Positions 45,012 through 57,400 of a DNA stretch of 64,000 bases are shown here, piece after piece. The DNA is taken from NCBI GenBank assembly GCA_029851415.1, contig CM056742.1, positions 64,847,454-64,911,453 on the forward strand, given 5' to 3'. Below the pieces are notes generated by a model. It did not search any database. It had not been told where the DNA came from and saw nothing but the letters and a program-made list of their open reading frames with translations. Source of the stretch: Eretmocerus hayati. Taxonomy: Eukaryota > Arthropoda > Insecta > Hymenoptera > Aphelinidae. Every line of letters begins with the position of its first letter. Position 1 is the stretch's first letter. Both the position numbers and the translations under genes were made by a program.

Positions 45012-47880
45012 CTATTCCCAGATTTGTTGAATTTCATTTCCTTTGAGATGTGACATCAAAGTAGATTTGAACGAGTCCAAGGGCACTATAATACGGATGC
45101 TTGATGGTAGTTTCTCCCATGCAAGCTTTGCTTGTACCGAAAACGAACCAGCATAGGCAGCAGTTCGCGCGGTGGGAATTACCATGCGAGATGACTGATT
45201 TCTGTCAGATCGACGGATTTCGTTGTCAATGGGAAATAGATCAAATAAAAACTTGGGCTTAGATGTTGTGAATATTTTATAAAGTAAGACATTCAAGAAA
45301 TATTCCCGTCTAACTTTCAAGCTAAGCCATCCGAGCTTCTGATAGTATAGATAGCTCTAGCGGGGCATCGCATCGGAGATGGAAGATGAAACGAACGCAC
45401 ATGTTGCTAAGGCGCTGTAATTTTGTCTCGAAATATCCTGACATAACATGGAATACTAGGCAAGCATAATCGGAGTGCGGAACAACAAGTGAGTTTACTA
45501 GGAGGCGTCTGACCTCCGATGATAGGATGTGACCTCTGTATCTCAAAGTGTGCATAATTCCACAAACCCTCGAGCAGATGCCCGCAACATGTGCATTCCA
45601 TGACAAGTCCTGGGAGGAAGTGACTCTGAGGTTCTTGATTGTAGATTGTAGGGGGACTGGAACACTATCAACAAGTATTTCCGGTAACGTGCTCAGATCC
45701 AGCCTCATATGGTATTGTACAGACGCATATAGAATCGCTTGCGTTTTTCCCAGATTCAAGATAAGACCGTGGGCTCGTGCCCAAGCAACAATTCGACAAA
45801 TGTCTTCATTGAGTTTCTGGATAATAGCAGGCAATTCGGATGGTTTGCACTGAATGTAGATCTGTAGATCATCTGCGAATAGTAACCCTTTACAATGCTC
45901 AAGAATTGACAAAATATGATCGATGAAAATCAGAAAAATTATACGCCCCGGTTTGGAGCCTTGCGGGACTCCCGATGTATTGGGTAGAAATTCAGATTCC
46001 TCGCCATTTAGGCCAACTAATTCTTGGGTCCTCCCAATTAAGTACGAGTGAAACCACCTCAAGGCCTCATCAGAAAAGTTTAGGTTTTTCATCGTTAGAA
46101 GAAGAGTTTCATGGTCGATGCTATCAAAGGCAGTTCTGAAATCAAATAATACTTGTAGAGTGACCAGTCCCTTGTCAATTCCCGTGCGTATGTCTTCTGA
46201 CACTTTCAAGAGTGCAGTTTGCGTACTAAACGATACACGAAATCCTGACTGCCATGGTGACAGTAGGTCATAGCTTTCAAGGTGATGAATGAGCTGTTTA
46301 GTGATCAAATCATCGAACACTTTTGCAAAATGAGGGAGATTGGCTGAAGGCCGCGTTTCAGACATTGAAGATGGTGATGGTACTTTACTTACTGGAATGA
46401 CCAAAGATTTTTTCCAAATATCAGGATACACACATGTCACAATAGAAAGTTTAAAAAGCGTAACTAGATAAGTCACAAGATGGCTGAGGACGGTTTTGAA
46501 ATATGATAAGCATAACCCATCGCTACTCTTTCCTTTCATTTCAGGCAAACACGAGATCATAGCTTCGTACATTTGTGTACCATCAACAGGGGACAGTGGA
46601 AAACTGGAATTTCAGATTGTGAATGAGATGAGATAATTTCCTCAAGTTTAGTTTGTGAGCAGTTTTTGTGGCAACACGAGATTCTAGAGTAATGACTGAT
46701 AAGGTCCGTGGTTGAGAATTTGGTTAAAGGAGACTGATGATGTGATTTTGTAATACCAAGTTTTTGAAGAATGGACCAGTAAGCTGAGCTGTCCGTGGCT
46801 CCCTTGAGCGCTTGCAGGCAATACTCGTTTCTTTTTGCATTTATTTCTCTTTTCAGTTCGGATCGTTTGGTTCTATACTGGCGCATGAGTTCTACGTTAT
46901 TTGTTCGTTTTGCTTTCGCATACATCTTGTCACGTTGTTTACATTTTTCACGGAGTTCAACAGTCATCCACGGGTATCGCTGGGATTTCAGAGTTCGAGT
47001 TTTAAAAGGTGCTTGATCGTCGAGTAATGCAGTAGCCAAATTGCGAAATTTACCAATGGATTCGTTCACATCATCACTTTCCAGTATTTTGCAATCAGTA
47101 ATAGCCGTTTCAAGTTTCTGGGAGAATATAACTTGGTCAAATCTATCAAAGTTCCTTGAGGTAATTTTCAATTTTTCCTTCTTCAAGCATGGTAATTTGT
47201 ATTCAATGATCCGGAAATGGTGACCATGAATATAGGGCGTTATGGATTCAGGAAAGCTGACAACCTTACTATTAGAATCTACAAGTATAACATCAATCAA
47301 GGACTCACAATTATCAAGATGGTGCGTTGGACCAAACGGAACACAGTAGAGTGAGTGTTCATTGATCAGATCACGTAGATGCGAACCATAATAACGGGCT
47401 TATGACAAATCAGAATTCAGATCTCCAGCAAGAACAACATTTCTATAAACGTGAGTGACTTGAAGTAATTCAACAAAAAAATTTGTCAAAACATATCCGT
47501 TCGGTCTACGATACAACGATCCCACCAAGATTTTCTCATTCCCCGGCGTTTTCACTTCAAGTAAAATATATTCAGTATCATCAATATGTTTAATTTGAGG
47601 GGCGTCGATGACTTTGAAAGTGAGGCCCTGTCGCACATAACAGGCTACCCCCCCTCCTTGCATATATTCGCGTTTGCCGGTAGTAGATTTGAGGGCGCGA
47701 TCATTACGAACAATTGAAAAGTTTGGAACAACAACCATTGAATCCGGACAGTTTGGTGTTAGCAACGTTTCACAGACACATAAGATATCAATCTCATTTT
47801 TTTCAATGAATAGGGCAACTTCATTCCAATGTCGCTTTAAGGAAGTGGCATTTAATTCCGCGATTCAAAGAGATGTGCGC
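45012..47880 (-). pseudogene. Non-LTR ORF2: endonuclease and reverse transcriptase, right arm
   Basis: Inverted copy of the left-arm ORF2 with the same domain order and the same two frameshifts. The long reverse-transcriptase frame (45322-46572, 416 codons) differs from the left copy at about 17 residues by my reading. It has GAG where the left arm has its private TAG, but carries its own stop TAA at 47400-47402 where the left arm has TCA. The active-site box FADDLQIY is intact. Confidence 0.9.
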
Positions 47881-48077
47881 AATGATCTTTGCGGTTCAAA
47901 CAATTTCTCTTTCGGTGGTAGTCAGGTGATTAAATTGAGATCAGATTCCGTTAGGATCGTAATTCGTTCGTACCCATCGTCTTTACGAACATGTACTTTA
48001 CCCTCACGTACCCACACATGCTTATAATCATTGAATTTGGCCCGATTTTTTGCTGCCAACCGTAATCTTTGAACAGC

Positions 48078-48970
48078 TTAGAGTAACATCTCTTGAGAAT
48101 AAACCTCAGGTTGACTCTGTGAATTTGGGACGACAGAAGAAAACATTAAGTCTCCAAAGCTACGTTTAACATTCATCACATGCTCACGCACATTGGACGA
48201 TTTGAACTTTATAACATACGAGTAGGTATCTTCTTTCAGTTGACCACTCTGTGCTAAGCCATCTACTGGCTGTTCAGAAGCTAAATTTTTGGGCTTAAAT
48301 TCACGTGTCTCGAGAATGTCGCTATACAAGTGTTCAATTTTAAGGGTCTTCAAGAGAGCTCTACTAAGGGCATTTATAGGTACATCACAAGCACGTGATA
48401 TCCCATTAACTTCCATATCAGGGCATAAGGCCCCATTCATATAAAGTTCTTCAATCTGGTTAAGTTCATTTCGAAGATATGAATTTTGTTCTTCTAGAGC
48501 ACTTATGCGTCCGGATTGCTGTTGTGAAGTTGTGTGTACACCATTGACTTTCTCATTTAGACTCTGAAATTCCCGACTCATTGTTGTCGAACTTCCGCCC
48601 ATTTTGGTGAGCATAGCTGCAATCTGTTGAGCGGATGAAAGCTCAGCCCAGCCCCCAGGTAATTCTGCCACAGTAGAAATATTTCAAGGAGACTGTGAGT
48701 TATCAATAGGTTCAACAGTGTTGTCCAGAATACCACTATTATCGTCAATATCAGCTTCAATAGAATTCGAAATTCTAGCTTTGTTGAATGTTATGTCACG
48801 GGCACTCAAAGATTGACGCACTGGTATAGGCAGCGTGGAATTTTCACGAGATAAACTTCGACGTAGAGTGTCTTAAAAAGCTCTTACACAACAGTGGTCA
48901 GCCGTCTTATTTGAGATATAACCAATAACACAGCCCGGATGAAAATGACTTTTACAAGTAGGGCACGTAC
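48078..48970 (-). pseudogene. Non-LTR ORF1 and PHD fragment, right arm
   Basis: Inverted copy of 35224-36115. The ORF1 frame (48671 to 48078, 197 codons) is identical to the left copy in long stretches but ends early at a C-to-T change that creates TAA. Upstream, the PHD-like finger frame is cut by the 1092-base element at 48971. Confidence 0.8.
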
Positions 48971-50062
48971 AGTCCCTACCATAAATAATGGAACACGTAG
49001 CGTCTCAATCAAACAGTGATATTTCCAATTTGATTGGTCGCACGGAAATTCTGGGGAAAGGGTTCTGGAGAGCACAAAAAATCTATCAATTCATGGGTTT
49101 TGATCATTTTTTACGTGCTTTTTAAGTGCCCGTACACGTGGTTGAAAATCAGAAAAAATTCTCCTTCAATCAATCACCTACAATTTTGAAGGGAGTGATC
49201 CGATCACAAAAATATTCACGAGATCTTGTAGATCATTCAAAAATCTTAGAATTTGGTCCTTTGTAAAATTTCCGTGCGACCCTTCCCGTCTGACTTACGA
49301 GCTTCGAAAGAAAACTTTGTATTAACATAGAGTGCTTATGGAGATACCGAGCCTAGCACCTGTTTCATTTTCTCTCGCTCTATTCTGGGACACAATTGGA
49401 TTCAAAAAATATCATGGCACATGATTCCAATGTGAAATGATCTCACCTTCCAGAATATACCATCAGATTTTGTCTAAGATTTGAGGTAGCAACGATTTCT
49501 CGAAATTTTATGTGAAAATTGATAAATTTCGTGTTTTGCTCCTATAGGTCACATTCAAGGCAAAATCTGATGGAATATTCCGAAAGATGAGATTATTTCA
49601 CGTTGAAATGATGTGCCATGATATTTTTCTAATCCAATTTTGCCCCAGAATAGAACGAGAGAAAATTAAACAGGTGCCAGGCTCGGTATCTCCATAAGCC
49701 CTATGTTAGTACAAAGTTCTCTTTCGGAGCCCGTAAGTCAGACGGGAAGGGTCGTACGAAAATTTCACAAATGCCTGAATTTTTAGATTTTTGGACGATT
49801 TACAAGATCCCGTGAGTATTTTTGTGATCGGATCACTCCCGTCAAAATTGTAGGTGATTGATTGAAGGAGAATTTTTTCTGATTTCCAACCACGTGTACA
49901 GGCATTCAGAAAGCACGGAAAGAATTATCAAAACCCATGAATTGATAGATTTTTTTAGTGCTCTTCAAAGTACTTCTCTCAGAATTCCCGTACAACCAAT
50001 CAAATTGGAAATATCACTGTTTGAGTGAAACCCTACGTGTTCCATTATTTATGGTAGGGACT
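48971..50062. mobile_element. 1092-bp foldback element in the right arm only
   Basis: The ends AGTCCCTACCATAAATAATGG and the inverted copy at 50062 are perfect over more than 25 bases, and GTAC is duplicated outside (48967-48970, 50063-50066). The inversion goes on far inwards (AATTGGATTCAAAAAATATC and others), so almost the whole element is a hairpin. No transposase is visible. A diverged relative lies at 18990-19580. Confidence 0.88.
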
Positions 50063-50847
50063 GTACGTATATTGTGCACAATATTTTTCTTGCACCTCTT
50101 GCATTCATGCATGGATAAAAGTAAAATACTTTAATTTTCTTGTTGACAGATGATATAGACTTGCTTTTACGGACGGACGTGAATAGATATAGTCAGTCAT
50201 ACGCGTCTGGCGAGAAGCTGACGATACAGACAATGAACTGACATCTAACAATCAATATTGAAATTGAACTAGTCATAGGCCTGTCTGCCAAGTTGATATG
50301 GTAGGTGTCGATTTTATCACTAGTTTGTCGGTGAGCCCGGTAAAAATCCGACACGTGGCACTACACGGACGATTTGGTGTTCACTCATACAGTCACACAC
50401 GAACATGAATGGGATCGAGAATTCGGACTCATTAGTACAGCACAAAGATGATAACTCATTAAAAAGAAAAATGAATGTGCATGAAGCACGCACAAATTCT
50501 ACGACCCACACACCAACTTTACGGATCGCCGATGAATAAGGGCAGCTCAGCAGGCATCAGCACGGTAGCACTTCATGTCACAGGCACAAGCTTGCGTAGA
50601 ATTCAGCTGCTAGCAGACGAATCGTGTGGCGCCAAGCTCCTTCCCTTGTGGTAGCATAACCTCAAATTCCAGGAAAAATAGTGCCCAAGGAATTGGGATC
50701 TTCAATGGATACTCTTATTGCTGCCGCAGAATGAAACTTGTGGGTGTTATTTGCACTATGTCGCTTGCACGGACCTGGAAGATATCAGTCCCGAAGGCAG
50801 AATGAGGCAGTCTAAGAGAATCCAGCAGAACGTGTGTTTGGTATACC

Positions 50848-50850
<3 letters not shown>

Positions 50851-50896
<46 letters not shown>

Positions 50897-50915
50897 GATT
50901 AGATTAGATTAGTTT
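50851..50915. repeat. (AG)n followed by (GATTA)n
   Basis: A 42-base AG run (50851-50892) continues into four copies of GATTA. In minus orientation this is the short-repeat tail of the non-LTR element to the right, followed by TC repeat. The left arm has only about five CT units at this place. Confidence 0.9.
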
Positions 50916-52690
50916 ATTAATGGTACCTTGGGGTATTACCCTATGTGGTACAGGTAGCAAATTCAATATGCATAACAATATTTTTCGTGTTGAGAAGAGT
51001 ATTAAGAATAAATCTAAGATATGAGATTACATAACGAGATAATAATTACAAAACTTATGATTCTACTAAGCAGAGTACAATATAATCAATTTCTGTTATG
51101 AATTGCGAAAGAACAATGCTACAGTAATGAATAATGGAGAATGAAAGATCCACAGAAACCAGATCAACAGCACATATTGCGCAGATCGAAAGAAAATTGG
51201 CAAGATCTAAACAGTAGGATGGTTTGGTACATTGAAATACCTTAACGTAGCTATGCGCTGTACGCAAACTGAAACGATCTTGAAATGCACAGTTCAGAGT
51301 GAAATAAGGCTGGCGAATTTATATTTTGAATGAAAAGAGATGAAGAGCTAGCTGTTTAGGAGTTTCGTTTTTCAACTGTAAAGCAATATCTGGAATATTT
51401 GATCGGAGACAAAAAGCACACAGAGAGTGAATTAAAACGATTATCATATTAAAGGCTGAGATTGAAAATTTTCAAGGTCGAGCTCTGAATAAATTGGTAC
51501 AAGTGACTCATTCTTTGGAGATTTCATACAAACAGTAAGATTTCTTACAACGGGCTTCTGAATTTTCAATCGCACACTTACAGAATTTGCTTTCTTGAGC
51601 AAATTGTGAACTTCTTTGGGCCACAGAGGGCTACAAAAAACGTTCGAATTATTGTTATAACCAAAGATATCTTTGACAGTTTTCTTTTTCAATCTAGATG
51701 AGTTTAAGATGAGTTTATCTCGAACTATACTCGACGATAATTGCACGACGATAGCTTTAGAGTCAGATTTGTTGATTTCCGAAGAGCATGAAGTAGAATT
51801 GAAAACTGGTGAATGTACACTGTGGAAGTGAGGACCTTTCCAATCTCTCACATTGACAACAAATTTCCGAGTTCAGGCTGATCCATAGCAATAAATACTT
51901 GAGATACAATCTCGGTTTTCAATAAATTTAGATCGCGAGGTATCCCTGATAAAATGACTTCAGCTGAGTCTACTAGAGTAGTTTGATGAGAAACTTTAGA
52001 GAGATCATTACGAATTTTAGATATATCTTTTTCAATCGCAGTAATTCGACTTTCTAGTCTGTCCTCAATTTCACTCAATTTTGATAGAACTTTTGCTTGA
52101 GAAGCGTTGAAATGAGAGATGAACATCTTGAAATACAACGGCATGTCAGTTGATTGATCAGCATTTTCTGAGTTGTTCTTAGATTTAGACGATTCACAAG
52201 CAGTAATATAATCTTGTTGAGATTCACTCACTGTGAATAAATGTGGTGCCATTGTAAATGCGTAAAAGCAACACAAAGTCGGATCAGCTGTTAGGCGTAA
52301 GCAAAAACGTTGACCAGTAAGTGGCTCAGTTGAGGAGAGCAATCAGGGTCGAGGCGGTGTGGTGTGGATCAGGCTTCAGAATTGGCAATGCAGGGATCTA
52401 GTTGAGATGGCTGCCATCTATTAGCTGACGTCGAAACTTCGAAACCTTGACGGACGTGGACGAGACTCTGGGTAGTCTAACCTCATAATCCGAAACGTGG
52501 TGGTGGAAAATCAGATGGAATTTTGCAAGATGCGGAGATCTTCAGAGATTTATGGATCTAGCAAATTCTTGCAAAAATTTGGCGTGCAAGGCTCTGTAAA
52601 AGAAAGGCCCGGAGGCACTTTGAGGCAGAAAAAGCAGTAAAACACAGAGAGGTACTAGAGAAGGCGTGTGATGAGACTCACCGAGAGAGA
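50893..52690 (-). mobile_element. Short non-LTR element with ORF1 only, right arm only
   Basis: On the minus strand a 5' part, an ORF1-like gene and a 3' UTR ending in TAATC repeats follow each other within less than 2 kb; no endonuclease or reverse transcriptase is present. The left arm has a simple CT run here. Because the right arm also has about 30 bases beyond its GA run that the left lacks, a deletion in the left arm between CT tracts is at least as likely as an insertion in the right. A fragment with a related 3' end (GGTACCTTGGGGTAT) lies at 58385-58800. Confidence 0.7.
51444..52252 (-). pseudogene. ORF1-like protein of the short non-LTR element, one frameshift
   Basis: The likely start is the methionine at 52252 (MAPHLF). 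The first part, to about 51848, has a coiled coil (LSKLSEIEDRLESRITAIE) and ends in a segment VILSGIPRDLNLLKTEI typical of ORF1/FP25K-like proteins. A frameshift near 51855 leads into the second part (51851-51444) with KAIVVQLSSSIVRDKLI and a C-terminal LVPIYSELDLE, again matching that domain architecture. It would bind RNA. It is a different family from the ORF1 at 35522. Confidence 0.65.
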
Positions 52691-52706
52691 GAGAGAGAGA
52701 GAGAGA
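52683..52706. repeat. (GA)n microsatellite
   Basis: A 24-base GA run at the 5' side of the short non-LTR element. Together with 50851-50892 it brackets the segment that the left arm lacks. Confidence 0.9.
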
Positions 52707-53199
52707 CCTACGAAGAGAGCGGCGGGCTATACCCGTAGGGGGCTTTGAGTGTGACCTCCGGGTTGCACTCAGAGCTTGAGGGAGCGACGACCCTCCGGAC
52801 CCGAGTCCTACACACAACCTACCCACACTTCACTCTACACACATCATACCTACGCCCGCACAACCACCACACAGACATATCAACATAATACAAAACACGC
52901 ACCACACAAAACACCACACCCGTGCCGGTCTGGTCCGGGGTCGGCCGGCACGCGATTCCAGGCCCTGGAAAAAAGAAGAAAGAAGACCATGAAGATGACC
53001 AGCATTGAAGAAAAGAATTCCCCAAGTAAAGCGGGGCCCCATTCGGATCTTGGGGGAGGGGGCCTCAACGATGCAGGGCGTGCCATAGGCCATAGTTACT
53101 CACTTGGCCAGTGGAGGAACACGTAAAGCTACAAGTGCTGATACCCTGACCTAGGCGCAGAAATCGGGAGGGAAGAAGTAGCCTGGAACTACAGAGGAA

Positions 53200-54434
53200 C
53201 TAACTCCCAGCAGAAAGAGGAAAACGCAGGATAGCGAAACCGGGAATCGAACGCCCCTGCTTAAGCAATCGAAACTCACATTCTCGATTCAACAAGGGAA
53301 GAACGCGGAAATTGCAGCACAAGCACAAGCAGCGGCGGAAAGGCTGATGAAGACCAACCCCGCACTGAAGATCCAGCTTACACAAGAGAAATACTAAGAA
53401 GACGACACCGCTGACCCCAATTCGGATTCAGGCGACTCTTACACCACCACGGAGTCCGACGAGTTAGATGATACCCTGAAACCTAAGAACGGTGACCGCG
53501 GTCTTAAGAATGGACAAAAAACACCGGAAACGATGGACACCGATCGGTTCCCTACACCCGAGAAGGCCGACCAACAACATAAAAGTGAAGGCAAGGCCCC
53601 CGATCTGATGGGAGGATGGAGGGACCTGGAGGAGTGCCGAGAACAAACGGAGGAGAACACATCTCCTCCTCGAAAATGAAGCCAAGAAGAGCGAAATCCG
53701 ACGCCGTTCTCGTCACGGCAAACCAAGGTGGGTTAAGCTACGCAGATATGCTGCGCAAGATTGAGACGGATGACCTTAATGAAGAAAAGCACTCTAAAGT
53801 CACGGGCATCTGCAAGACACAGGAAGGACAAATCCTCATTGAACTGAGGAAGGGCGCCGACGCTGCAGCCATCAGAGCGGCTCTGACACCAGTCGTCGGG
53901 CAAGAAGGGGCTGTCCACTGCCTCGCAAATAGCATGACCCTCGAGGTTCTCGGAGTCGACTACGATGTTGACAAAACTAAAGTGCAGAAGGACCTCGCGA
54001 AGGCCCTACCAGAAAACGAGGATGGAGCCATAATAGCCAAGAGCCTGCGAAACGGTTCCCGGGGCACCCAAACAGCGGTTGTGTCCATCCCAGCGAGGCT
54101 CGCTCACCGCCTCCTGGATTGGAAAGAATCCAAGGTCGGATGGAGCAGAGTGAGAATCCGCGAGAAGGGTGGCATCCCACGCTGCTATAACTGCCTAGAG
54201 TATGGCCACAAGGCCTCAGGCTGCAAAAAAGAGTAGGCAGAGTAACGTCAACCGGAACTCTGCTTCCAGTGCGGTGAACCAGGACACCTCGCCGCTACCT
54301 GTAAAGAGAAACCAAAATGCCTCAGCTGCGTGGCTATCGGAACCAGATCTGACCACAGGTCGGGCTCCAGCAACTGCACAGCCTATCAAAACGCGAGGGC
54401 GACATATAGACGCAGGAGGGGAAGAAACGGCTAA
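53200..54434 (+). pseudogene. R1-type ORF1 (gag-like, CCHC zinc knuckles)
   Basis: The N-terminal part is readable in one frame from about 53210, with a stop at 53395-53397, and is acidic and low-complexity. The frame shifts near 53680 into the open part that starts KPRRAKSDAV and ends at 54236. The C-terminal zinc knuckles are CYNCLEYGHKASGC (54181-54222), then, after two stops in the same frame, CFQCGEPGHLAATC (54261) and CLSC (about 54333). ORF1 stops at 54432-54434 and overlaps the start of ORF2. The protein would coat element RNA. Confidence 0.82.
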
Positions 54435-57400
54435 CTTGATCCAAGCCAACCTCAGGAGGAGCGGGGACGCTTGTGACCTCCTACACACTGCTGCCGAAGA
54501 AGGGGGTATCGGTGTTCTGATCATCTGCGAACCGCCTCGGAAGCGCGAACTTTCCCGATCCACATTCGATCACTGGGGGACCGCTGTAATCCAGATCATG
54601 AATCCCGCGATCCGCAAGACTGGACCAGCTGTTAGTGGCCGCGGTTATGCTGGAAAGACCATAAGGGGCTCAGCTGTATACAGCTGCTACTATTCGCCGT
54701 CGCTCAAGACGCACGAATTGGAAGACGAGCTCCACGACCTAGAAGAGGATGTGAGGTAATGGGGGGGGGCAGTTATAATCGCGGGGGATTTCAACTCCAA
54801 GGAACCGACTTGGAGCGGGGGGCCGCGCGATAGACGGGAGGTAATACTCGCTGATGCCATGGAGGCATTAGGATTAGTGCTCGCGAACGAGACGGGGGTT
54901 ATCACCTATTACCGGCACGACACTCGATCCCGGGGGGGGGGGGGGGGAGGTTCGTCATCGGTCCTCGACCTGACGTTCATGAGCCCGTTGCTCATAGGAC
55001 GTATGACATCGTAGGAAGTTCTGGACACGGAAACACTGAGCGACCATTGACATATTCGGTTTCGGCTTAGGACTGACGGACAGAGACAGACGACACGCAG
55101 ACCGCGACCAACGGGGTGGCAGGTACGGAAGCTGGACGAGGGGAAATTCCGGGAATCGATAGAAACAGTCGAAGATCTCCCGATGAACTCCGCCTCGGAC
55201 GAGGCTGTGGCGATGGTAACATCCGCCATCACGAGAGCTTGCGACGCATCGATGCCTCGCAGGACAACACCATATTTCTGGAGGAAACCAGAGTACTGGA
55301 TCACCGATGAGATCAAGGTTCTACGAAGAACGAGCAACAAGAAAAGGAGAACCGCATGGCGATCAAGGAAGCTGCAACGACCATCGCTGTCGGAAGATGA
55401 CAGAGCGTACAAAGAAGCAAAAAAGGTTCTCGTTCTAGCCATCCGGAGGAGCAAAGAGAAGTGCTGGGGTGAACTGTGCGACATGGTTAACGAAGACCCC
55501 TGGAGCACGCCATATCGCGTGGTCATGTCAAAGGTCCGACCCCGGAGGGGCAATCCAGCACCGACCGATGCAGCAACATTGCGCAACATCGTGGAAGACC
55601 TCTCCCCAGCAGGAGAACCCAGAGTAACATTCCCTACGGAGAGCGAAGACCCCATCCCGCTCTTCACTATACAAGAGCTACTCTACGCAGCGAAGAGGAT
55701 GCTGAACGGCAAAGCCCCTGGCCTGGATGGCATTCCAAACGAGGCTCTGAAACTGGTCTTTGAATACAAGCCAGATTTACTCCTCGACCTCTTCAACATC
55801 TGTCTGAGCGCGTGAACTTTCCCGGACAAGTGGAAACGCCAGAAGCTGGTCCTGATACCCAAAGGTCAAGGAGGTCAACGCCCCCTCAGCATGCTTGACA
55901 ACATCGGGAAAATGCACGAGAGGATGGTGCTCAACAGGGTAGAAAAAGCCTACGAAGAGAGCGGCAGGCTGTCACCGATGCAGTATGGGTTTCGGAAAGG
56001 TCGCAGTACTGTTCACGCGATCGAGACAGTCCAGCAGCGGGTCCAAACGGCGGTAAGGAGACCATACCAAGGGAGAGGGGGTTTCTGCGCGATCATCGCG
56101 TTAGACATAAAGAACGCATTCAATTGCGCGAGCTGGGAGCGAGTGTACGCATCCCAGGCAGGTAAAGTGCCACCCTACCTGTTAGCAGTCACGAGCGACT
56201 ACCTACGGAATAGGACCCTCGTATACGATACCGACGAGGGACAAGAGTTTCGAGAGCTGGCCGCCGGGATCGGGCAGGGATCAGTCTCCGGCCCGTTCAA
56301 CTGGAATACCCAGTACGAGAGCCTGCTGACTATTGAACTGCCAGAAGGAGTGATGATAGTGGCTTTCGCGGACGACGCGGGACTTATAGTATGGGCCGAC
56401 AACGAGGAACTTTTGGGTAGACGCGCGAACGAAGCGCTGGCCCGAGTCTACGAGTGGATGATTAGCAGGCTTCTGGAGCTCGCTGTCAAGAAGTGCGAAG
56501 CAATCGTGGTCACAAGGCATAGGAAATTTGACTTACCCCGGTTTTATATCAACGGGCAAGAGATTCCACGGAAGACAGAGATGAAATACCTCGGTGTATG
56601 GCTCGACGACAATTGGTCGTTCAAGAAGCACATCCAGGAAGCCGCCCAGAAGGCGAGCAGGGCCGGTGCGGCGCTCCAGCGGCTCATGCCGAATATCGGA
56701 GGACCCAAGGAAAAGAGGCGCGCACTTCTCAACACCGTCACCACCTCCATCATGCTGTACGGTGCACCCGTGTGGGGAATGAGAGTAGAGAAGACCATCA
56801 TCGAGAAGAGAATGGGGCCTGTCCACCGAAGAGCGGCCCTGAGGAGTATCCGTGCCTACCGCACCGTGTCAGGAGATGCGACCTACGTATTGGCGAGTAC
56901 TCCGCCCATCCACTCGCTCGTCGCGAAGCGAGTGGGGATCTGGGACCGCCAGAAAGTGATCGGAGCCGAACGAGTAATCACTCCGACGATGAAGGAGATC
57001 ATTCGCGACAACGAGAAGGAAACCACCCTCGAACAGTGGCAAACTGAGTGGGACTCGCCATTCGCGAATGGCAGATGGACGCACCGGTTGATCCGTGACA
57101 TAGCCAAGTGGGCGGAACGTTCCCACGGAGAGATGGACTACTGGACGACTCAGGCACTGAGCGATCACTGTTGCTTCGGCTCCTATCTAACCAAGTTCAA
57201 GACGAGGACGACTCCAGCATGTCAGTCATGCGGGGACGACTGGGATGACGCCGAACATGCCCTGTTTAAGTGCAGCGACAACCGGAGAGAGCGCGCCGAG
57301 CTGGATAGATGGCTGGGTGCTCAACTAACACCTGCGAATCTCGTCTCGTACTTGCTCCGCAACCAGGAGACATGGGATAGACTCACCGGATACATCAAGC

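Larger units (their letters stand above)
43261..52818 (-). repeat. Right arm of the large inverted repeat
   Basis: It is the inverted counterpart of 33511-40993, longer by a 1.8-kb non-LTR segment (about 50870-52690) that the left arm lacks, and by 256 bases because the two arms carry different elements at the ACGTACGT site. Its outer end reads CCGAGTCCTACACACAAC. Confidence 0.95.

Noticed and set aside
33511..52818. Polinton/Maverick or viral integration as explanation of the long inverted repeats
   Set aside because: No polymerase B, packaging ATPase, protease or integrase genes lie between the arms; the spacer holds only a truncated gag.
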